From positions 1 to 64,000 of the forward strand of contig NZ_AUGS01000009.1 in NCBI RefSeq assembly GCF_000422785.1: a stretch of DNA of 64,000 nt, written 5' to 3'. Under the pieces are notes generated by a model. The model was not told the origin of the DNA and did not search any database. It saw only the letters and a list, made by a program, of their open reading frames with translations. Made by a program: the position numbers and the translations under genes. Shown piece after piece: positions 29,352 through 39,283 of this stretch. How positions within the stretch are numbered: the stretch's first letter is position 1; the number at the start of each line of letters is the position of its first letter. The stretch comes from Pseudovibrio exalbescens DSM 16456. GTDB lineage: Bacteria; Pseudomonadota; Alphaproteobacteria; Rhizobiales; Stappiaceae.

Positions 29352-31397
29352 TTAGGCGGCCCGAACCTTACTCAAGAATGCACTGACATCCTGCCGCAGC
29401 GTGTCCGCTTGGGCGGAAAGCAGATCGGCAAACTCGGAAACACTGCTGCCTGTGGCCCGTGCCGTATCTGAGGCCTGAGAGACCGTTTCCATGGCACGTG
29501 TGCCGTATTCCGAGCTTCGTGTTGCGCCTGCTACATTTTCGGAAATGGACTGAACGGCTGCATTTTGCTGTTCCACTGAGGCCGCCACGGCCGCCGACAT
29601 CTCATTCATTTCCTTGATGATGTTTCCGACCTCCTGAATTGCCGTAACAGCATTCCCGGAGGCTGCCTGAATGGCCTGCACCTGTTCGGCGATTTCCTCG
29701 GTCGTTTGGCTGGTCTGGCTCGCCAGACTTTTTACCTCGGATGCCACAACAGCAAAGCCCTTGCCATGTTCCCCGGCCCGCGCCGCCTCAATTGTCGCAT
29801 TAAGCGCCAGGAGATTGGTTTGGTTCGCAATATCGCGGATCAAGCCGACTGCCTCACCAATATGCTGAGCGGCATCACTCAAGGTTGTCATTGTTTGTTC
29901 TGTCGCGCGGGAGCCTTCCACGGCACGTGCGGCCACCTTGCTGGAGCCTTCCGCCTGCGAGGCGATCTCGTTGATCGACATGGCCAACTGCTCAGTCGCC
30001 GCCGATGCACTCGACACGTTCCGTGCAGCTTCTTCAACGGCCTGCCCCGCTGATCCGGCCTGCGCCATTACATTATCAGCTGCGCCCTCCACATCATGAG
30101 AGGCCTGCCCCAACCCCTCTGCCGCTGTGTTGAGTTGCGACAAGGACGCCTCCACCGTTTCTTCAAAGGCGGCGATATAGGCATCAATCTGCCTTGCACG
30201 CTCATCTCTGGCCGCTTGTTCCTGATACTGTGCGGCTTCCAGATCGCGCCGCTCAATCAAACTGTCGCGAAATACATGAAGTGTCTCCGCCATGGCGACC
30301 AACTCACGCCCCCCTTGATATCGAGGGATCTCCACATTTGTATCACCCTTGGATAGCAGGCTCATCACCCGGCGCAGCCCGTGCAGCGGGCGCATGATGC
30401 TGGAGGTCACGACCAATCCCGCCGCCACTGCGAGCACGGCGGTGAGGCCAATTGCGCTGATCACCAACTTCCATGCCATGTCAGTGGTTCGTGCCAGTTG
30501 TGTTTCAGCAATGACCGTACCGTCCTCCGCCGCTGTCTTGAGGGCATTCAGGCGAGGCGGCAACAGATCAAACAGGTTTGAAAGCAACTCTGAAGTACGG
30601 GCTCGCTCCACCACCAAAGCCGAAAATCTCTCGAACTGCGCGCGATGGGCATTCACACCATCCGATATGATTGCCGCCTTCGCCGGATCCAGTTCGACAC
30701 GTGGCATCGTGCGGTCAAATCGGGAATAGCCAAGCTCGATGTCCCCCAGAAACGTGTCCATTTTCGTCAGCATGTACCCGCGCTCTGCGGCGATGATATC
30801 CAGTAAGGCTTTCTGTAACTTCAGCTCGAGCGGATCTCTGGTTCGAATGGTCTCCCGCTTCAACGTCCGCTCTGCTTCTGACAGGTTAGAGCTCATTGCA
30901 CCGCGCAGGCCGCTATCTCCGTCGTAACCCAATTCTTGCTGGTGTGCATGCAAGGTACCAAATGCACCACCAATGCCATTGAGCGTATCCAGAGCATCAT
31001 CAATCTCGGCCCTGTAAGCTGTGGCTATTTCCAGTTCGCGAACCCGCTGCAACCGCCCTTTGGCAATATCGAGCAAATCATTGAAGCGCCCTTCCTGAGC
31101 ATTGCCGGGGTGAAGCTCATAGTCCTTGTGTGTCGCTTTCAACTCACCAGCCAGAATGGCCACATCTCGCACTTCTTCCGCCAACAGAGCATTCTGACGG
31201 GCCAACTCGAAGGCCTCACTGAGGCGGGTCTGCGACCAGACAAAAACCCCACCGATCACAGCGAAGCCAACGACCATGATGCCGCAGAGAGCAAGAATTC
31301 GGAACCGCAGGCTCAGGCGCGCCCCCAAACCCGGTCCTGCGGCCCGTCGCGCTCGCATCCTGCCGCGGCGCATGCCGAGTTTCCCGATGAACTTCAT
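29352..31397 (-). CDS. Methyl-accepting chemotaxis protein
   Basis: 681 residues. A basic N-terminus is followed by one membrane helix (about 32-52), a periplasmic helical sensor region of about 260 residues, a second membrane helix ([19 protein letters not shown]), a HAMP domain and a long coiled-coil signalling domain with the conserved hairpin tip ([18 protein letters not shown]). There is no CheR/CheB docking pentapeptide at the C-terminus. No che genes are near, so it is an orphan receptor. GGGGAAAG before the ATG at 31397 favours it over 31424. Confidence 0.93.
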   Translation of the reverse strand: MKFIGKLGMRRGRMRARRAAGPGLGARLSLRFRILALCGIMVVGFAVIGGVFVWSQTRLSEAFELARQNALLAEEVRDVAILAGELKATHKDYELHPGNAQEGRFNDLLDIAKGRLQRVRELEIATAYRAEIDDALDTLNGIGGAFGTLHAHQQELGYDGDSGLRGAMSSNLSEAERTLKRETIRTRDPLELKLQKALLDIIAAERGYMLTKMDTFLGDIELGYSRFDRTMPRVELDPAKAAIISDGVNAHRAQFERFSALVVERARTSELLSNLFDLLPPRLNALKTAAEDGTVIAETQLARTTDMAWKLVISAIGLTAVLAVAAGLVVTSSIMRPLHGLRRVMSLLSKGDTNVEIPRYQGGRELVAMAETLHVFRDSLIERRDLEAAQYQEQAARDERARQIDAYIAAFEETVEASLSQLNTAAEGLGQASHDVEGAADNVMAQAGSAGQAVEEAARNVSSASAATEQLAMSINEIASQAEGSSKVAARAVEGSRATEQTMTTLSDAAQHIGEAVGLIRDIANQTNLLALNATIEAARAGEHGKGFAVVASEVKSLASQTSQTTEEIAEQVQAIQAASGNAVTAIQEVGNIIKEMNEMSAAVAASVEQQNAAVQSISENVAGATRSSEYGTRAMETVSQASDTARATGSSVSEFADLLSAQADTLRQDVSAFLSKVRAA

Positions 31398-31649
31398 TGC
31401 AGCTTTCCCCTCAGACACTGGCATTTAAACTCAGTATTCATTTAGGGGTAATTACAGGGGAAAAGTGTTTACAGATTGCAAACGCAGGGAAAGACAAGCG
31501 TCATATTGAGATTGCCATGTATAAATACTCGAATATTCTACGTGATATCCGATTATCAAACATTCTTACAATGAGGTATATAATAAATAAAAATGCAACT
31601 CATGGTTACTTTTTGAAAATCAAACATCTTGGTCGGCTGGCGGCGATTA
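31398..31649. other. AT-rich intergenic region
   Basis: About 250 bases that are much richer in A and T (31490-31625) than the rest of the window. It lies between two genes on the minus strand (YihY protein upstream, chemoreceptor downstream) and probably carries the chemoreceptor promoter. No hairpin with a T tract and no credible gene was found. Confidence 0.4.
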
Positions 31650-32552
31650 TCAGGACTGCGCAGAGGGCGTGTCAGCCGCGCTTGTCTTATGCCAACCTCG
31701 TATCTTGCGTTGACGCAAAATGGCGGCGTTGAACTCACCGCCCAAGATGAAAATTGCGGCTGTCAGATACAAAAACACCAAGGCCGTCATGACACCGGCG
31801 AGACCGGCATATAGAGAAACATAATTTGCAAATCGAGCTAGATACGCTCCAAACGCAGCGCCAGACGTAATCCAGAGCAACAAGGTGATTACCACGCCGG
31901 GCAGCACATCACTGACCCCGCGTCGCCCGTTAGGCAGCACGATATGCGCCAGAAACAGGGCAAGCACCAGCAACACCGAAGTAACGCCATATCGGATAAG
32001 GTTGGCCTGATAGCCGAACTCCGCCAAAAATGGCAGATGCCGCGCCAGCACACTCCAAATCAGCGGCCCAAGCACAATAAGGCCGGTGAACACCAACAAA
32101 ACGAACGATCCTAAAAGAACCGCCAGTATCGATTGCGCCCGGCAGTAGAACCAGTTGCGGGTTTCTTTTACACGGTAGGCCCGGTTCAACGCCGTGCGCA
32201 GCGCCTCAACACCGTTGGACGAAAACCAGATCGTCACGATGACACCAAAAGTAAGAAGATCCCCCCGCGGCTGTGTCAGTACGGCATGTATCTGTTGAAC
32301 GACCGGCTGCGCCACCTCCGGTGGCCAGGTATCGAAAATCAGGTCAGAGGCTTGTTTTGCAACTTCGGTCAGCCCCATGAAACCAGCCAATGCAGTCACA
32401 AAAATCAGAAATGGAAACAAGGCCATCAGGCTGAACAGCGCAACGTGGCTAGCAACAGCGAAACCATCATCGTTTCCGAAATGCCCGATAGCATCCGCAA
32501 AGACCTGATACACCTTGCGCCAAAGCCCGGGCTCGTCTGCTCCTCCGCTCAT
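31650..32552 (-). CDS. YihY/virulence factor BrkB family membrane protein
   Basis: 300 residues with about six membrane helices. The family block ASHVALFSLMALFPFLIFV and the C-terminal LYLTAAIFILGGEFNA are clear. The biochemical role of the family is unresolved; earlier annotation as ribonuclease BN was an error. The ATG at 32552 has GGGAGTAAGG upstream; the frame to 32687 is rejected. Confidence 0.9.
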   Translation of the reverse strand: MSGGADEPGLWRKVYQVFADAIGHFGNDDGFAVASHVALFSLMALFPFLIFVTALAGFMGLTEVAKQASDLIFDTWPPEVAQPVVQQIHAVLTQPRGDLLTFGVIVTIWFSSNGVEALRTALNRAYRVKETRNWFYCRAQSILAVLLGSFVLLVFTGLIVLGPLIWSVLARHLPFLAEFGYQANLIRYGVTSVLLVLALFLAHIVLPNGRRGVSDVLPGVVITLLLWITSGAAFGAYLARFANYVSLYAGLAGVMTALVFLYLTAAIFILGGEFNAAILRQRKIRGWHKTSAADTPSAQS

Positions 32553-32789
32553 CCTTACTCCCTGCTGCCGTTCATGATTCAATATGGAGTCCTGAGTTGT
32601 CGGCACAATGGCCAAATAGGCGCGATTGAAGCAACCCCGGCAATCTATCGCTGCACCAACGGGCGGGAAAAGCACCACTTTCGCCAACCTTGACGACCGT
32701 AAACCGGATTAACAATCCTTTAATAAATTCATTTGCGGGGCCCTTAATTATTATTTAAAATTTTAATCAAATTGTATTTTGAGGTTTGC

Positions 32790-33032
32790 ATGAAGATCAT
32801 CGCTCTCGGGCTTCTGGCGTGTTCAATTGGCTCCACAACACTCACTGCGGGCGAACTTCAGCCATTTCCCAAGCCCAAAAGCCACCTCAAGGAGCTTGCA
32901 CCAGCCAAAACCGATGGCTTGAAGCCCGTGCCAGCCGCGAGTTCATTGAAAGAGCATGACGCCCCATGCTGTGACTTGAAGGAATGGCCACAGCTTAAAA
33001 ACCGCCGCGGCCTCATACCATTCGAGGTCTAG
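32790..33032 (+). CDS. Small secreted protein of unknown function
   Basis: 80 residues. A signal peptide (about 1-20, ending LTAG) precedes a Lys/Pro-rich mature part with a vicinal cysteine pair (DAPCCDLKEW) and a C-terminus GLIPFEV. I do not recognise the family. GAGG stands eight bases before the ATG. It is divergent from the YihY gene and converges on the ThpR gene, with only ten bases between stops. Confidence 0.62.
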   Translation: MKIIALGLLACSIGSTTLTAGELQPFPKPKSHLKELAPAKTDGLKPVPAASSLKEHDAPCCDLKEWPQLKNRRGLIPFEV

Positions 33033-33042
33033 CCAAACCGGT

Positions 33043-33579
33043 CTACGCTGCCAGCGGATACGCTTCCTCGACCACGTAGGGCCCACCGCCGATCATGGAC
33101 TTGGAGGAAAACAGCACAAACCGATCCGCAAGAAAGGGCGGCGCCTTGAAGTCACCCCGCAGGCTGAGCCAGTTCGCAGCGTCCGTCGAAGACGTGCCGC
33201 GAAGCCGGGCCAACGTGACGTGCGGCTTGTACTTGCGCCGCTCCGCTGGCAATCCCAGTCGCTGCAAAATCCGCTCTTGCTCCGCCTGCATCTCATAAAG
33301 CTCCGGCGTTGGCTCCACCCGCGCCCAGATCGCATGAGGCTTGCCATTGCCGAATGATCCAAGCCCGGTCAAACGGATTTCAACCGGATCGCGGCGAACA
33401 CGCGACAACTCTGAGGCCACCTCATAGGCCAACTGCTCATCGATATCACCGATATATCGCAAAGTGATGTGATAGTTTTCCGGATCAATCCAGCGGGCGC
33501 CGCGCAACCCACCTTGCAGCATGGTTAGCATGAGCCTTGTTTGAGACGGGATCTCAAGGCCGGTGAAAAGTCGGGGCAT
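33043..33579 (-). CDS. thpR: RNA 2',3'-cyclic phosphodiesterase (2H family, LigT/ThpR)
   Basis: 178 residues. Two HxT motifs of the 2H phosphoesterase fold are intact: HITL at 37-40 and HVTL at 120-123. Such enzymes open 2',3'-cyclic phosphate ends of RNA and can ligate tRNA halves in vitro. The ATG at 33579 (MPRLFTGLEIP) fits the family; the frame continues upstream to 33729 without similarity. Confidence 0.92.
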   Translation of the reverse strand: MPRLFTGLEIPSQTRLMLTMLQGGLRGARWIDPENYHITLRYIGDIDEQLAYEVASELSRVRRDPVEIRLTGLGSFGNGKPHAIWARVEPTPELYEMQAEQERILQRLGLPAERRKYKPHVTLARLRGTSSTDAANWLSLRGDFKAPPFLADRFVLFSSKSMIGGGPYVVEEAYPLAA

Positions 33580-33710
33580 GGTCAGACCCTCCGCTAACGC
33601 CGATAATAAATTCTGCGCATGTAATCCCTGCTGTACAAGAGAAAAATCACAAGCCTGCGACTGATCTTGGGAACAACATTTAAATGGGCGTCTTAAGAGA
33701 ACTACCCACA

Positions 33711-33740
33711 AAAAAGAACCGGATCTCAAACGAGACCCGG
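33711..33740 (-). terminator. Rho-independent terminator of the aldo/keto reductase gene
   Basis: On the minus strand CCGGGTCTC, loop GTTT and GAGATCCGG (one G-U pair) are followed by TTCTTTTTTG. It lies 38 bases past the aldo/keto reductase stop. Confidence 0.8.
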
Positions 33741-33777
33741 CGCCAATCTCACCTTTTGTCCAGGTTCACCGTGGCCC

Positions 33778-34833
33778 TTACGGGCACGGGTTGGTGTGCA
33801 TTAGGTGAATTTCATTAATCCGTTTTTCCAGTTCCTCGGAGATTTCAAAGTCCGCCGACAGCATATCTGTTTTCAATTGCTCCATGGTGGTGGCACCAAG
33901 AATCACAGAGGTCACAAAGCTGCGGGTGTGCGCAAACGCCAATGCCATGACCGAAGGATCAACGCCAAACTCGTCAGCCAGAGCCAGATACGCTTCAATG
34001 GCCTTTTCCGCACCGGGCGTCTCATAGCGCGACAAGCGGTTGAAAAGCTGCTTGCGCGATCCCTTTGGCAAGGCACCATTTCGGTACTTGCCAGTCAAGT
34101 AGCCTTGCGCCAATGCAGAATAGGCCAGCAAGCCCACATCTTCACGTTGGGCAACCTCCGCAAGGTTGACCTCGAATTTGCGGCTCACCAAAGAATAGGC
34201 GTTCTGGATCGATTGCACGCGCGGCAGACCCCGCACTTCTGATTCATGCAGGAACTTCATGGTCCCCCACGCGCTCTCGTTGGATAGGCCGATATGACGA
34301 ACCTTGCCCTCCTTCACGAAATCGCCGAGCACCTCGAGGATTTCGTGAATGGGCGTTTCATCTTCAGCCGGGGCCGGATCTCCCCAGATCGCCGGGTTCG
34401 AGCCGAACTGAGAGACAGGGCGTTCCGGCCAATGCAGCTGATAAAGATCAATGTAGTCGGTCTGTAACCGCCGCAGGCTGGCGTCAAGCGCTTCGCGCAT
34501 CTGCGCTCGATTCAGCCGGCCGGGACTACCGTCCTTGCGGAACCAGGTCATATCAGAGCGACCGATGACCTTCGTCGCCAGAATGACACGATCCCGTGTA
34601 CCGCGGGATTTGAACCAGGTGCCGATAATCTCTTCCGTTCGCCCTTGCGTTTCCGGCTTGGGCGGAATGGAATACAATTCGGCTGTGTCAAAGAAGTTGA
34701 TCTGATGATCGAGCGCGTAGTCCATCTGAGCATGGCCTTCCGCCTCGGTATTCTGTTCGCCGAAGGTCATTGTGCCAAGACACAGGCTACTCACCATCAA
34801 GTCTGTACGGCCCAGTTTTCGAAAGTCCATCAT
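33778..34833 (-). CDS. Aldo/keto reductase, Tas-like
   Basis: 351 residues. The aldo/keto reductase tetrad is present: D49 (FFDTAE), Y54, K88 (LATKVIG) and H134 (LYQLHW). The N-terminal sequence MDFRKLGRTDL ... LGTMTFGEQN is typical of the Tas group, NADPH-dependent reductases of unknown natural substrate. GAGGGGAA stands directly before two consecutive ATG codons; either may be used. Confidence 0.92.
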   Translation of the reverse strand: MMDFRKLGRTDLMVSSLCLGTMTFGEQNTEAEGHAQMDYALDHQINFFDTAELYSIPPKPETQGRTEEIIGTWFKSRGTRDRVILATKVIGRSDMTWFRKDGSPGRLNRAQMREALDASLRRLQTDYIDLYQLHWPERPVSQFGSNPAIWGDPAPAEDETPIHEILEVLGDFVKEGKVRHIGLSNESAWGTMKFLHESEVRGLPRVQSIQNAYSLVSRKFEVNLAEVAQREDVGLLAYSALAQGYLTGKYRNGALPKGSRKQLFNRLSRYETPGAEKAIEAYLALADEFGVDPSVMALAFAHTRSFVTSVILGATTMEQLKTDMLSADFEISEELEKRINEIHLMHTNPCP

Positions 34834-34978
34834 TTCCCCTCACGCCCGGCGGAAACCGGGCATCATTTACGCGGTGGTCCGAGCCGCCGAACCCTTGTCC
34901 GGAGCGGCTCAATTAAAAACGCAAACCGCCAGCCCGTAAAAGCCAGCGGTGCGCAAGAAGGCAGGAGCACCAGTGCTG

Positions 34979-35638
34979 TCAGTCCGCAGTACTGCGCTCC
35001 GCCTTGATCTGATCTATGAGCTTTTCTACCTGCGGCAAGATATTCTCGACAATGACTCCCACCCCTTCACCTGTCGGATGCATGCCGTCGGCAAGGTTCA
35101 GCATGGGGTTGGCCGCCACACCCTCCAGAAAAAAGGGATAATACAACGCGTCATATTTTTCGGCCGTTTCTTCGAAAATCGGATCAAACGCGGCGGCATA
35201 TTCTTCGCCAAGATTGCGGGGTGCCAACATGCCGGCGACCAGCACATTGATGCCGCGTTCCGTAAGGCGGCGCACCATTTCATCAATGTTCGCACGCGTA
35301 GTGGCCGGATCAAGGCCGCGCAAGGCATCATTGGCGCCCAGCTCCAAAATAACGCCGTCCACATCATCCCCGACCGACCAGTCGAGGCGCGACAGCCCGC
35401 CCGAGGTGGTGTCCCCAGACACCCCCGCATTGACAACCGTCACGTCATATCCCCGGTCCGTAAGCGCGGATTGCAGTTGAACCGGAAAGGCATCTTCAGG
35501 TGCCAAAAGATAACCGGCGGTCAAACTGTCACCAAAAGCGACGAGCTTTATGCCATCGTTGGCCTTGGCAGGCACTAAGGAAGCAACACATAAAGCCATA
35601 AACGCGACCAGTTGAAAAAAAGTACGGCGGGATCGCAT
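34979..35638 (-). CDS. tesA: Periplasmic arylesterase / lysophospholipase, GDSL (TesA) family
   Basis: 219 residues. A signal peptide (about 1-26, ending PAKAN) precedes an SGNH hydrolase: block I AFGDSLTAGY with S38, block III GAND and block V DGMHPTGEG with catalytic D and H. It hydrolyses short acyl esters or lysophospholipids in the periplasm. It is divergent from an ABC transporter of the YbbA/YbbP type, the same pairing as in many proteobacteria. The ATG at 35638 gives the signal peptide; the frame to 35728 is not needed. Confidence 0.92.
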   Translation of the reverse strand: MRSRRTFFQLVAFMALCVASLVPAKANDGIKLVAFGDSLTAGYLLAPEDAFPVQLQSALTDRGYDVTVVNAGVSGDTTSGGLSRLDWSVGDDVDGVILELGANDALRGLDPATTRANIDEMVRRLTERGINVLVAGMLAPRNLGEEYAAAFDPIFEETAEKYDALYYPFFLEGVAANPMLNLADGMHPTGEGVGVIVENILPQVEKLIDQIKAERSTAD

Positions 35639-35757
35639 GGAACAACCTTGAATACTGGACAGTATCTTGCACACCTCCCATATGTCGTAGTTGCGGAGTT
35701 CTACGCAAGACTTAATTCGCACTTTCACAGGTTCACTAAACCATTTGAGGCCCGAAA

Positions 35758-36462
35758 ATGACAGATCAAAACGCCATTATACTCAAGGGAGTGCACCTTA
35801 GCCTTGGTCAGGGCGCAGGGCGGATTCACATTCTCAAGGGTATCGATCTGTCCATCAAACAAGGCCAGTCGGTAGGTCTGGTCGGGCCTTCAGGGTCAGG
35901 CAAATCCACCTTGCTGATGGTCATGGCCGGGCTTGAACGGGTCGATGAAGGGAGCGTGATCGCTTCCGGCCAAGACCTATCACAATTAAGTGAAGATGGT
36001 CTCGCCACTTTCCGCGGTCAGAATGTCGGCATCATTTTTCAATCCTTCCACCTCGTCCCCAACATGACAGCGCTCGAAAACGTGGCGGTGCCGCTGGAAC
36101 TGGCAGGCGAGCGCGATGCCTTCGAGCGGGCGCGAGCCGAGTTGCAGGCGGTTGGTCTGGGCGATCGTGTGAACCATTATCCCACGCAGCTGTCCGGCGG
36201 CGAACAGCAACGCGTCGCGGTGGCCCGGGCGCTGGTTGCCAACCCGGCCATCCTGATCGCGGATGAGCCCACGGGCAATCTGGACGAAGCCACCGGCAAA
36301 CAGATCGTGGATCTCATGTTCAGCGCCCAGCGCGACCGCGGCATGACGCTTGTGCTGGTCACCCATGACCCAACGCTGGCAGATTTGTGCGAACGCAAGG
36401 TCATGGTGCGGTCGGGCGAGATTGAAGAACACACCCCGCGCCTCCGGGAGGCCTCTGCATGA
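35758..36462 (+). CDS. ABC transporter ATP-binding protein, YbbA/LolD type
   Basis: 234 residues. Walker A GPSGSGKST at 43-51, signature LSGGEQQRV, Walker B ILIADEPTGN and the H-loop THD are complete. It belongs to the MacB/LolD class whose ATPases pair with FtsX-type permeases and act by mechanotransmission rather than classic transport. GAGG is upstream of the ATG. Its stop overlaps the permease start by four bases (ATGA). Confidence 0.94.
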   Translation: MTDQNAIILKGVHLSLGQGAGRIHILKGIDLSIKQGQSVGLVGPSGSGKSTLLMVMAGLERVDEGSVIASGQDLSQLSEDGLATFRGQNVGIIFQSFHLVPNMTALENVAVPLELAGERDAFERARAELQAVGLGDRVNHYPTQLSGGEQQRVAVARALVANPAILIADEPTGNLDEATGKQIVDLMFSAQRDRGMTLVLVTHDPTLADLCERKVMVRSGEIEEHTPRLREASA

Positions 36463-39026
36463 ATGAGCAGCGACAAACGCCCGGACTCGGCCTGGCCGCC
36501 CGTTTTGCACTTCGTGAAATGCGGGGCGGTCTGAAGGGATTTTTTGTTTTCATTGCCTGCATAGCCTTGGGCGTCATGGCGATTTCCGGCGTGGCCTCGG
36601 TGTCCCGAGCGCTGACGGAGGGCATCGCCTCGGAGGGCCAGTCCATTCTGGGCGGTGACCTGGCCTTTTCGCTGATCCACCGTCAGGCCAGCGAGGACGA
36701 GCGCGCGTTTCTTGAAAGTCTGGGGGACGTTTCGACGGCCGCCACCTTGCGCGCCATGGCCCGCAAACCTGAAGCTGACAGCCAAACACTTATTGAACTC
36801 AAAGCCGTTGACGGGGCCTACCCGCTCTACGGCAGTGCAGTATTGCAAAGCGGCCAGCCCCTGCATGACGCGTTGGGCCTCAGCGCCACCAATGGCGCAT
36901 GGGACGGCGTCGCCGATCTCGCCTTGCTGGCTCGTCTGGATCTTGATGTCGGTGACGAGATTTCCGTCGGGCGGATCAAGGTTCGCATCGCTGGCCTTCT
37001 GGAAAATGAGCCGGACCGCCTCGGCAGCGGCATGACCATTGGCCCGCGCCTCATGGTCACCCCGCAAGCGCTTGAAGCCGCCGGCCTCATCCAACCCGGC
37101 AGCCTGGTGACATGGCGGTACCGCATCAAGGCCTCGCAGTTGCAAACGGACGCTGCGCTTAACGCTACCATCGAGGAAGCCAAGGACACGTTCCCCAATG
37201 CCGGGTGGCGGATCCAATCCAGAGCCAATGCCTCTCCAAATCTCCAGCGCAACATTGAGCGCTTCGCCCAGTTCCTCACACTGGTGGGTCTCACCGCGCT
37301 TGTGGTGGGCGGCGTCGGTGTGGCCAACGCAGTCCGCAGCTTCCTTGACACCAAGCGCGAAGTCATAGCCAGCTTCAAGTGTCTGGGAGCCTCGGGGGGC
37401 TTTGTATTCCGGGTTTATCTGATGCAGATCATGACGCTCGCCGCCATTGGCATCGCCATTGGCTTGGCACTGGGCGCCGTTGTCCCGCTGATTGCCCTCA
37501 CCCTGTTGGAACCCTTGTTGCCCATCGGCGCCAGTGTTGGGATCTATCCTGCCGAATTGATGCTGGGCGCCGTGTACGGCAGCCTGACCGCTCTTGCGTT
37601 CGCGATCTGGCCCTTGGGCCGCGCCCACGACGTAGCACCAACGGTGCTGTTTCGCGACAGCGTCAGCGCCCGCAATCGATATCCGCGGAAACGCTACATC
37701 GTCGCAACGCTGACCACTCTTTTGGTTTTGTCAGCTCTTGCCCTTCTCCTCGCCTACGACAAACGGATCGCGGGCTTTTATCTGGTTGCCGCCATCGGTG
37801 CCTACCTCCTGCTTACTCTCGTTGCGCGCTTCATCATGTGGGCCGCACGCCGCATGCCTCATGTACGCTCAACGGAATGGCGCCTTGCCATTGGCAATCT
37901 CCACCGTCCTGGCGCGCTGACGCCCTCCGTGATCCTGTCGCTCGGTTTGGGCCTGACCCTGCTCGTCGCGCTGGCTCTCATTGATGGCAACTTACGCAAC
38001 ACCTTGACGCAAACTGCAGAAGAGCAGGCCCCGAGCTTCTTCTTCGTTGACATTCAAAACCATGAAAAAGATGGCTTTTTGAGTTTCGTGCAACAAAGCG
38101 CCCCAGATGGACGTCTGGAAACAGTGCCCATGTTGCGCGGCCGGATCACGGCGCTCAATGACATCCCGACCGATGAGCTACCACCGCCCCCTGATGATGG
38201 CTGGGTGCTGCGCGGCGATCGCGGCATTACCTATTCCAATACGATACCTGAAAACACCGAGGTCGTGGACGGAGACTGGTGGAGCTCGGATTATACCGGC
38301 ACGCCTCTGGTCTCGTTCGCCGCAGAAATCGCACAAAATCTGGGCCTGTCTGTTGGCGATACCGTGACCGTCAACGTGCTGGGGCGGGAAATCACCGCAA
38401 CCATTGCCAACTTGCGTACCGTTGACTGGGAATCCATGTCCATCAATTTCGTCATGGTGTTTTCAGCCAATACATTCGCTGGCGCGCCTCACACACACCT
38501 TGCCACCATCACGTGGGATGAAACCCCACCTGTGGAGAAGGAGCTTGACCTTCTCAAGCAAGTCACGACGCAATACCCAACGGTCACCTCTGTTCGAGTG
38601 AAAGACGCCATTGCACAGGTCAATGAACTTGTGGGGCAGTTGTCCTGGGCCGTTCGAGGGGCCTCCTCCATCACGCTGATTGCCAGCGTGTTGGTTCTTG
38701 GCGGCGCGCTTGCAGCCGGCCACCGAAACCGGATCTATGACGCCGTCATTTTGAAAACACTGGGCGCCACCCGGTTCCGTCTCATCTACGCCTATCTGGC
38801 TGAATATCTGTTGTTGGGGCTGGCCACTGCCCTGTTCTCGCTGCTCGCCGGCAGCCTTGCTGCCAGATTCGTTCTGGTTGATGTCATGGATGGCCAATTT
38901 ACCATGCTGCCGGGCACTGCACTTGCTGCCGTTATCGGAGCCCTGTTCTTTACGATTGGCTTTGGACTGCTTGGAACATGGCGTGTTCTTGGAGAAAAAC
39001 CGGCCCCAACTTTAAGAAATCTGTAA
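36459..39026 (+). CDS. FtsX-like permease, YbbP type
   Basis: 855 residues. One N-terminal membrane helix (about 25-47), a large periplasmic region, then two sets of FtsX helices (about 265-420 and 725-850), with a second periplasmic region (about 535-720) between them. This double arrangement is that of YbbP, the partner of YbbA and neighbour of tesA. It is thought to handle lipids or hydrophobic compounds at the inner membrane; the substrate is not established. Confidence 0.92.
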   Translation: MNEQRQTPGLGLAARFALREMRGGLKGFFVFIACIALGVMAISGVASVSRALTEGIASEGQSILGGDLAFSLIHRQASEDERAFLESLGDVSTAATLRAMARKPEADSQTLIELKAVDGAYPLYGSAVLQSGQPLHDALGLSATNGAWDGVADLALLARLDLDVGDEISVGRIKVRIAGLLENEPDRLGSGMTIGPRLMVTPQALEAAGLIQPGSLVTWRYRIKASQLQTDAALNATIEEAKDTFPNAGWRIQSRANASPNLQRNIERFAQFLTLVGLTALVVGGVGVANAVRSFLDTKREVIASFKCLGASGGFVFRVYLMQIMTLAAIGIAIGLALGAVVPLIALTLLEPLLPIGASVGIYPAELMLGAVYGSLTALAFAIWPLGRAHDVAPTVLFRDSVSARNRYPRKRYIVATLTTLLVLSALALLLAYDKRIAGFYLVAAIGAYLLLTLVARFIMWAARRMPHVRSTEWRLAIGNLHRPGALTPSVILSLGLGLTLLVALALIDGNLRNTLTQTAEEQAPSFFFVDIQNHEKDGFLSFVQQSAPDGRLETVPMLRGRITALNDIPTDELPPPPDDGWVLRGDRGITYSNTIPENTEVVDGDWWSSDYTGTPLVSFAAEIAQNLGLSVGDTVTVNVLGREITATIANLRTVDWESMSINFVMVFSANTFAGAPHTHLATITWDETPPVEKELDLLKQVTTQYPTVTSVRVKDAIAQVNELVGQLSWAVRGASSITLIASVLVLGGALAAGHRNRIYDAVILKTLGATRFRLIYAYLAEYLLLGLATALFSLLAGSLAARFVLVDVMDGQFTMLPGTALAAVIGALFFTIGFGLLGTWRVLGEKPAPTLRNL

Positions 39027-39283
39027 ACCAACAGCTGGGCATGACTTGATATAGACTTCAGGACAGCCCGGCTACCACGAAAACTTGGCTGGTATTAACT
39101 TATATTTACGATTGATAAGCTTTTACCCCAGAACTTTTGGGAAACAGCGACCGTTCCGTCAAGCTGACAAAAAATTAAGGTCGATTTCTCTTGTTTTGCG
39201 TCCCGATTACGACCATATTTCAGTGTAGTTTGCACGGGTGAGGTCACCCGATTGTATTGAACCAAGAGAGAGGTTTTCGAAAA

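Noticed and set aside
36177-37628. 483-codon open frame antisense to the YbbA/YbbP genes
   Set aside because: It covers two well-supported genes on the other strand, and its Gly/Asp/His-rich translation is typical of a shadow frame.
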